A stretch of 18,375 nucleotides of DNA from contig WQVB01000003.1 of the NCBI GenBank assembly GCA_009781815.1, positions 1-18,375 of the forward strand, read 5' to 3'. The position numbers and the translations under genes are program-made. This stretch comes from Defluviitaleaceae bacterium. GTDB lineage: Bacteria; Bacillota; Clostridia; Lachnospirales; WRAX01. Positions 14,109 to 18,375 of the stretch are shown here, piece after piece. Under the pieces are notes generated by a model. It had not been told where the DNA came from. It searched no databases and saw nothing but the letters and a program-made list of their open reading frames with translations. Position 1 is the first letter of the stretch; each line of letters opens with the position of its first letter.

Positions 14109-15020
14109 CTACCCACCCCGCCTTTCTTTAAATTTAATTTGGGCAAGTATTATCCCAAGCAAAATAATGCCGCCGCCTATATATCTTTGCGTCGTCATGG
14201 CCTGCCCCATCCACACAGCTTCAGAAATAGCGGCAAACAAGGCCTCCAGCGAAAATATAATAGCAGCAAATGTAGGCTCTAAGCTCCTTTGCCCTAAAAT
14301 CTGCAAAGTATATGCAACACCCGACACCACAATGCCACCAAACAACAACGTCCAAATGCCGTCTGATAGCCCCTGCCATGTGATGTCATCAAAAATAATC
14401 GCCACAATAATCGACAAAGCCCCCGCCACAACAAATTGGTAAGAGGCAAAGCGTATAGGGCTTATTTCATTTACAAACCTATCGATAACCAAAATATGCA
14501 CCGCCCAAAAAACGGCACAAATAACCAGCAATATATGGCTAACCTCAAAGGCCGTTATGCCCCCAAGCCCGCCTGTAGTCGTGATTAAGAAAAGCCCTAA
14601 AAACGCAAGCACAGCCGCTACCCACACAATGGGCTTTACCCTCTGCTTTAAAAATATGCCCAAAAGCGGCACAAATATAATATACATGCCCGTTATAAAG
14701 CCCGCCTCGCCAGCAGGGGTGTAGGAGTCGCTAAAAACAATGCCTAGCTGCTGCAGGTTAGCCGCAAAAAAGAGGATGACGCCCCCAGCCACGCTCACCA
14801 GCCACGTCTTTTTCAACTTTGCCCTATCAGGCCTTGCTCGCTCAAACAAAAACACAACAAGCAAAATAGACAAAGCCCCTAACAAAAACCTAACGCCATT
14901 ATAGGTAAAAGCCCCCATATGCTGGCTTGCAATGGATTGATTAACAAAAGAAGCCCCCCAAATAGCGGCGGCCAAAAACACAAAAACAATCGCTAAGCTT
15001 CGGGGGGTTGGTTTTTTCAT
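14109..15020 (-). CDS. EamA/DMT-superfamily transporter
   Basis: The 303-residue inner membrane protein has about ten hydrophobic helices in two EamA repeats. The first repeat begins LAIVFVFLAAAIWGASFV and the second begins near HILLVICAVFWAVHILVI. The FxAAxIWGxSF start and the RFLLGAL motif are typical of the drug/metabolite transporter group, many of which export amino acids or related metabolites. The ATG start has GGAG 8 bases upstream. The gene lies 20 bases after the lipoprotein gene and abuts the ABC ATPase gene, so it is within the operon. Specificity is unknown. Confidence 0.9.
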   Translation of the reverse strand: MKKPTPRSLAIVFVFLAAAIWGASFVNQSIASQHMGAFTYNGVRFLLGALSILLVVFLFERARPDRAKLKKTWLVSVAGGVILFFAANLQQLGIVFSDSYTPAGEAGFITGMYIIFVPLLGIFLKQRVKPIVWVAAVLAFLGLFLITTTGGLGGITAFEVSHILLVICAVFWAVHILVIDRFVNEISPIRFASYQFVVAGALSIIVAIIFDDITWQGLSDGIWTLLFGGIVVSGVAYTLQILGQRSLEPTFAAIIFSLEALFAAISEAVWMGQAMTTQRYIGGGIILLGIILAQIKFKERRGG

Positions 15021-15040
15021 TTTATTTGCTCCGTATATAG

Positions 15041-16348
15041 TTATTCAAACTCACTAAGAAAAAAGACGCTATACTGCCTATGCTGGGCAGACCACCCGAC
15101 ATCCACACCACAACCAATGTCTATATATAAAAACTCTTGGCTGCCTATCCTAACAAGCAGAGCATCGCCTAGGCTGGTATTGAACGCATTGCCTACTTGA
15201 GAAAACTCAAAATCATTTATATCAAGCACATATCCTTGTAAGTCTAAAAAACGCCATGTTATGCTTAATGTGTCGGAGCTAAATTGATATTCTTCTTCGC
15301 TGATTATAAAGTCAATGTCGCCTAAAATAAGGTTCAGCTCACTACCAGCCAGCTGGCTGTTTTCAACCATTGCATATACCTCAAATATATGAGTAAAGCC
15401 TTGAGAGATCTCATTGAAAAGCATCGGTATTGGGTCAACGCCTTGGTTTTCAACCATATACAAAATTGTATAAGCACGCACCACATATTCATTAGCTATC
15501 ACTTGACCTGTGGAGTAAAATGGCATGCGTGCCAAGTCTACCGAGGCATCCGCCCAGCTCCTAAAAATCTCATTTTCGGCATACCATGCTTCGCCTATAT
15601 GATTGGCAAAAGCGTGGGTATATTCATGTATTATAAAGGCCAAATAGCCTCTATAGTTTAATGCACCTGGCAGGCAGGCGTATACAATTGTATCCTCTGG
15701 GTTATCACCAAATACCCATGAAGCATATCCATTGCGGCTACAACTTGGAGATATAATAGCTCGCAAATTATAGGGGTTTAAGCCATGCTGCCTAAACCAT
15801 TCGTGGTTAACATCGCTATAAACTTGCTCAATAAATCTCGCCGTGTGTAATTCAAAATACTCTATATGTCTCTCGAAAAAGCTAGCAAAATCACTCTCAA
15901 CATAAAAATCATTTAGGAGCTCTACAAAGGTTGATGCATTAGCCCTTGTCCAGCGGTAAAATCCTGACATATCTCCGACTAAAGAATCAATATTACTCCT
16001 AAGAGCAAAGCCGTCGCCCGTTTTTTCTAAATGAACTGCCATTTGCAAGATAGCATCATAACCAAAAGTTAGATAATGCCTTGTAAACTCCACCACAGGG
16101 TGGTCGCTAAAATCGGCAAAAGTATCTCGCAAAGCCCGTTGATAGCTTGTTTGCGTTGTGCTGTGAGAAGGCGTGCCTGCAAGGCGAAAAACTAGCGAAA
16201 CAAGCTCATAACGCTCATCTACAAAATTAACCTGAGAGGCAGCTGGCTCACTTATTTCTAAATCATAATTCTCCTCATACCCTCCCCCACCACAAGCGGC
16301 AAGCAAAAAGAGTATGAACAATAAAGGGATAAAGGCTCTAATACGCAC
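15041..16348 (-). CDS. Lipoprotein with HEYTH zinc-protease motif (DUF4932-like)
   Basis: The start is GTG at 16348, fixed by GAGGAGGT (16355-16362) with a 6-base gap; a longer frame upstream has no such site. The 435-residue product begins with a lipoprotein signal ending LLAAC, so Cys19 would be lipidated and the protein would face outward on the membrane. HEYTHAFAN (241-249) is a gluzincin-type zinc site with H241, E242 and H245. Glu287 in ANEYVVRAY is a plausible third ligand, by analogy. The wide HExTH context and the middle-region fold recall DUF4932; this is a similarity judgement made by eye. It sits between an amino-acid uptake transporter and exporters, which suggests a role in processing external peptides. 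Substrate unknown. Confidence 0.8.
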   Translation of the reverse strand: MRIRAFIPLLFILFLLAACGGGGYEENYDLEISEPAASQVNFVDERYELVSLVFRLAGTPSHSTTQTSYQRALRDTFADFSDHPVVEFTRHYLTFGYDAILQMAVHLEKTGDGFALRSNIDSLVGDMSGFYRWTRANASTFVELLNDFYVESDFASFFERHIEYFELHTARFIEQVYSDVNHEWFRQHGLNPYNLRAIISPSCSRNGYASWVFGDNPEDTIVYACLPGALNYRGYLAFIIHEYTHAFANHIGEAWYAENEIFRSWADASVDLARMPFYSTGQVIANEYVVRAYTILYMVENQGVDPIPMLFNEISQGFTHIFEVYAMVENSQLAGSELNLILGDIDFIISEEEYQFSSDTLSITWRFLDLQGYVLDINDFEFSQVGNAFNTSLGDALLVRIGSQEFLYIDIGCGVDVGWSAQHRQYSVFFLSEFE

Positions 16349-16354
16349 ACAAAT

Positions 16355-16362
16355 ACCTCCTC
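16355..16362 (-). promoter_or_regulatory. Ribosome binding site deciding the GTG start of the lipoprotein
   Basis: GAGGAGGT on the minus strand, 6 bases before GTG at 16348. This start gives a compact lipoprotein signal (VRIRAFIPLLFILFLLAAC); starting at the upstream ATG would add 14 residues including a second hydrophobic patch. Confidence 0.85.
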
Positions 16363-16401
16363 TAAAAAAACCAAAAATCACACAGGGCAACTATATAGGA
16401 G

Positions 16402-17124
16402 CTACAACACACTATTCAAAAACTTCTTCGTACGCTCATTTTGAGGGTTGGTGAAGATTTGACTTGGGTGGCCTTGCTCAACCACATTGCCGCCACACAT
16501 AAACAACACCCTATCCCCCACGTCTTTTGCAAACTGCATCTCGTGGGTTACAACCACCATTGTCATGCCGTCGTTTGCAAGCTTACGCATTACGTCAAGC
16601 ACCTCCCCTACCATTTCAGGGTCAAGGGCTGATGTGGGCTCATCAAAAAGCATTATTTTAGGACGCATTGCCAAAGAACGAGCAATGGCCACACGCTGCT
16701 TTTGCCCGCCAGAAAGTTGAGATGGGTAGTGGTCTATTTTGTCCTTCAACCCCACCATCTCAAGCAAGGATATAGAAAGGCTGCGAGCCTCTTCTTTGCT
16801 CATCATTTTGTTGTGAACAGGTGCTAGCATAAGGTTTTGCAACGCCGTTTTATGAGGGAAAAGGTTAAAATGCTGAAACACCATGCCCATCTTACGCCTA
16901 ACAGCGTTGATATTAGTGCTTCTTGCGGTTATCTCTTCTCCATCCACCCACACCTCACCTGCGGTGGGCACTTCAAGAAGGTTTAAACAACGCAAAAAGG
17001 TAGATTTGCCCCCGCCAGAAGGGCCGATAACAACAACCCTCTCGCCCTCTTTAATAGTTTCGGTGATGCCCTCAAGCACCACATTATCCCCAAAGGATTT
17101 GTGTAAGCCTCTAACGTGTATCAC
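16402..17124 (-). CDS. Polar amino acid ABC transporter ATP-binding protein (GlnQ/HisP type)
   Basis: This cytoplasmic ATPase powers amino acid uptake with the permease and binding protein encoded just upstream. From GTG at 17124 it is 240 residues, the standard length for the family. Walker A is GPSGGGKST (34-42), the Q-loop is Gln84 (VFQHFNLFP), the signature is LSGGQKQR (137-144), Walker B is IMLFDEPTSALD (157-168), and the switch is His194 (THEM). AGGAGGT (17134-17140) lies 9 bases upstream of the GTG; an in-frame TTG at 17145 would overlap that site and is unlikely. It overlaps the permease gene by 14 bases. The exact amino acid is not evident. Confidence 0.95.
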   Translation of the reverse strand: MIHVRGLHKSFGDNVVLEGITETIKEGERVVVIGPSGGGKSTFLRCLNLLEVPTAGEVWVDGEEITARSTNINAVRRKMGMVFQHFNLFPHKTALQNLMLAPVHNKMMSKEEARSLSISLLEMVGLKDKIDHYPSQLSGGQKQRVAIARSLAMRPKIMLFDEPTSALDPEMVGEVLDVMRKLANDGMTMVVVTHEMQFAKDVGDRVLFMCGGNVVEQGHPSQIFTNPQNERTKKFLNSVL

Positions 17125-17836
17125 TCTTACGCAACCTCCTTTCAAGAAGACCTAGTAGCCATGTGGCTATGGTTACGACTGTTAAATATATTAAAGCCGC
17201 CGCAAATAGAGGCACAAAAGGCGAAAAGGTGCGAGAACGTATAATGTCTACCGAGCGTGTAATATCTACAACAGCTATAACCCCAAGTAGGGATGTTTCT
17301 TTAAACAGCATAATAAACTCACTAACCAGAGCAGGTAAGGAGTTTTTAAATGCTTGAGGCATCACCACAAGAGCCATATTTTTAGGAGCTGTAAGTCCGA
17401 GGGAGCGTCCAGCCTCGGTTTGTCCTTTATCTACTGATAATATTCCCCCACGGAAAATTTCGGCCACATATGCGGAAGAGTTAATCCCAAAGGCGATAAA
17501 GCCCACTACAAGCCTTGGTATTTCAGGGTTAACAAGGATGACAAATGTCCATATCATCAATTGAAGCATTAGAGGTATGCCTCGTATTATAGTGATATAT
17601 GTGATTGAAATCCAGCGAAGGAACCAAAATTTAGAAACCCTCATTAAAGCGAGAATAAGACCTAAAGCAAGGCCTATAGCAAGCCCTGCAAAAGTAACCT
17701 GCAAGGTTGGTATTATGGCACTCGCAATCTGCCTCCAACGGTCTCCATGTATTAAATTTTGATAAATTTCAAAGCGAAGCCCCTCCTCCCAGCCATAGGG
17801 AGGGGTGAGGGGTCCTGGTGGTGTTCTATCGAGCAT
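17111..17836 (-). CDS. Polar amino acid ABC transporter permease (HisM/GlnP family)
   Basis: The 241-residue membrane subunit has TLQVTFAGLAIGLALGLILA as its first helix and three to four further helices. The EAA loop, which docks on the ATPase, is EAGRSLGLTAPKNMALVVMP (141-160). It is preceded by AEIFRGGILSVDKGQ, a hallmark of the family. Start ATG 17836 lies 2 bases after the stop of the binding-protein gene. The first 20 residues (MLDRTPPGPLTPPYGWEEGL) are unusual: homologs normally begin close to the segment starting RFEIYQNLI. The DNA coding this tail is a GC-rich imperfect hairpin (17780-17810), so the tail may derive from an inserted repeat. Confidence 0.94.
   Translation of the reverse strand: MLDRTPPGPLTPPYGWEEGLRFEIYQNLIHGDRWRQIASAIIPTLQVTFAGLAIGLALGLILALMRVSKFWFLRWISITYITIIRGIPLMLQLMIWTFVILVNPEIPRLVVGFIAFGINSSAYVAEIFRGGILSVDKGQTEAGRSLGLTAPKNMALVVMPQAFKNSLPALVSEFIMLFKETSLLGVIAVVDITRSVDIIRSRTFSPFVPLFAAALIYLTVVTIATWLLGLLERRLRKSDTR
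17134..17140 (-). promoter_or_regulatory. Ribosome binding site deciding the GTG start of the amino acid ABC ATPase
   Basis: AGGAGGT on the minus strand within the 3' end of the permease gene, 9 bases before GTG 17124. It indicates coupled translation of the two subunits. Confidence 0.8.
17780..17814. repeat. GC-rich imperfect hairpin within the permease N-terminal codons
   Basis: CCCCTCCTCCC (17780-17790) faces GGGAGGGG (17798-17805) and a following TGAGGGG. The hairpin encodes the residues GPLTPPYGWEEGL. Its composition (C/G-rich, purine-pyrimidine split) differs from the rest of the gene. Confidence 0.55.
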
Positions 17837-17838
17837 TT

Positions 17839-18375
17839 TTATTCTTCTCCGCCAAAGAACATATCGTAGATATTTCTCATTCCATGGCCATTTTCCATAA
17901 GTTCATAAAGAGCTTCGTTTAAGCGAGCTAAAAGTTCTGCATCATCTCTATTTACGGCGATGGCATACTCTTCATAGGCTAAGGTTTGCTCTAAAATTCT
18001 CAAACCACTCACATCGCCCATAAACTGCTCTGCAACGCCTCTATCAATAACAATAGCATCTACCTGACCTGAAGTTAAAGCAAGCACAGTGTCAGGTGCA
18101 TTGCGAAATCTTTCTACTGTTGCATAAGGCAAAAACCAATCAAGCATTATATCACTTGTAGTGCCTAGCTGCACGGCTATAGACGCATATTCAAGTTGCT
18201 CAAGCTCTACAATATCGCTACCATATTGAACAATAGCAACTAAAGCTGTTTGGAAATAGGGTGTTGTAAAGTTTACGCTTTGCATTCTCTCTTCCGTAAC
18301 GGTTATAGCTGCTACGGCAATGTCAGCCGCACCTGTTACAACAGAGGCGATAACCCCATCAAAGCTCATGTTCAT
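17839..18375 (-). CDS. Amino acid ABC transporter substrate-binding protein (family 3), 5' end beyond the window
   Basis: The last 178 or so residues of an extracellular solute-binding protein are present. ADIAVAAITVTEERMQSVNFTTPYF is the family's ligand-site signature, followed by the lobe-2 pattern AVQLGTTSD...VDAIVIDRGVA. The visible ATG at the right edge lies in the middle of the domain (the segment equivalent to SFDGLIPAL), so the true start and signal peptide lie further right. In Gram-positive bacteria such proteins are lipid-anchored and deliver a polar amino acid or similar to the permease. The stop is 2 bases before the permease start. The gene is cut only by the window edge, with no sign of decay. 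Confidence 0.93.
   Translation of the reverse strand: MNMSFDGVIASVVTGAADIAVAAITVTEERMQSVNFTTPYFQTALVAIVQYGSDIVELEQLEYASIAVQLGTTSDIMLDWFLPYATVERFRNAPDTVLALTSGQVDAIVIDRGVAEQFMGDVSGLRILEQTLAYEEYAIAVNRDDAELLARLNEALYELMENGHGMRNIYDMFFGGEE

Noticed and set aside
13909..14442. Plus-strand frame of 177 codons
   Set aside because: It is antisense to the ABC ATPase and exporter genes, both well supported.
17839..18375. Complete short binding protein starting at the ATG at 18375
   Set aside because: That ATG falls in the middle of the solute-binding domain and no signal peptide or ribosome binding site can be seen, so the gene is cut by the window edge.

Overview
The window looks like part of a chromosome from a low-to-mid GC Gram-positive bacterium, most likely a member of the Clostridia. 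The grounds are strong AGGAGG-type ribosome binding sites, an N-acetylmuramoyl-L-alanine amidase with a copper-amine-oxidase-like N-terminal domain and AMIN repeats, an ECF sigma factor carrying its own membrane segment, a very large InlB-repeat surface protein, and lipobox lipoproteins. This is family-level inference, not a species call. All eleven genes lie on the minus strand. Six of the ten with a visible start are best read from GTG or TTG, each supported by a ribosome binding site.

Read in the direction of transcription (right to left), the first block is a tightly packed series: the end of an amino-acid solute-binding protein, its permease, its ATPase, a lipoprotein with a HEYTH zinc-protease motif (DUF4932-like), an EamA-family exporter, and an ABC ATPase with its membrane partner (18375 to 12644). 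Gaps are at most about 55 bases and several genes overlap or abut, so one operon is likely. A second block holds an rRNA guanine methyltransferase (RlmL/YpsC type) followed after 5 bases by a GNAT acetyltransferase (12283 to 10248). Three single genes follow: the cell-wall amidase (9372 to 7105), the ECF sigma factor with a membrane segment and a probable extracytoplasmic beta-domain (6655 to 5426), and the 5' 1621 codons of the giant secreted surface protein (4863 past the left edge).

The most unusual content lies between the genes. Four intergenic stretches (4864-5425, 6656-7104, 9373-10247, 12284-12643) are packed with small non-coding palindromic elements, often nested in one another. The main family is built as GTC, an 8-bp stem, an invariant CTTGA loop, the matching stem, then CT. 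Across copies the stem sequence changes on both sides together (CCCGTG/CACGGG, TGCGGA/TCCGCA, CCCCAA/TTGGGG, CCTGAG/CTCAGG). Two copies usually face each other across a spacer of about 40 to 46 bases. A second family, TTGTAGGGA plus a hairpin, shows the same two-sided change, and a third small motif (GGTTGAGCC, T-rich, GCGAAA) sits inside the hairpin loops of three arms. Together they look like a non-autonomous, hairpin-based repeat system; no mobilising enzyme is encoded in the window.
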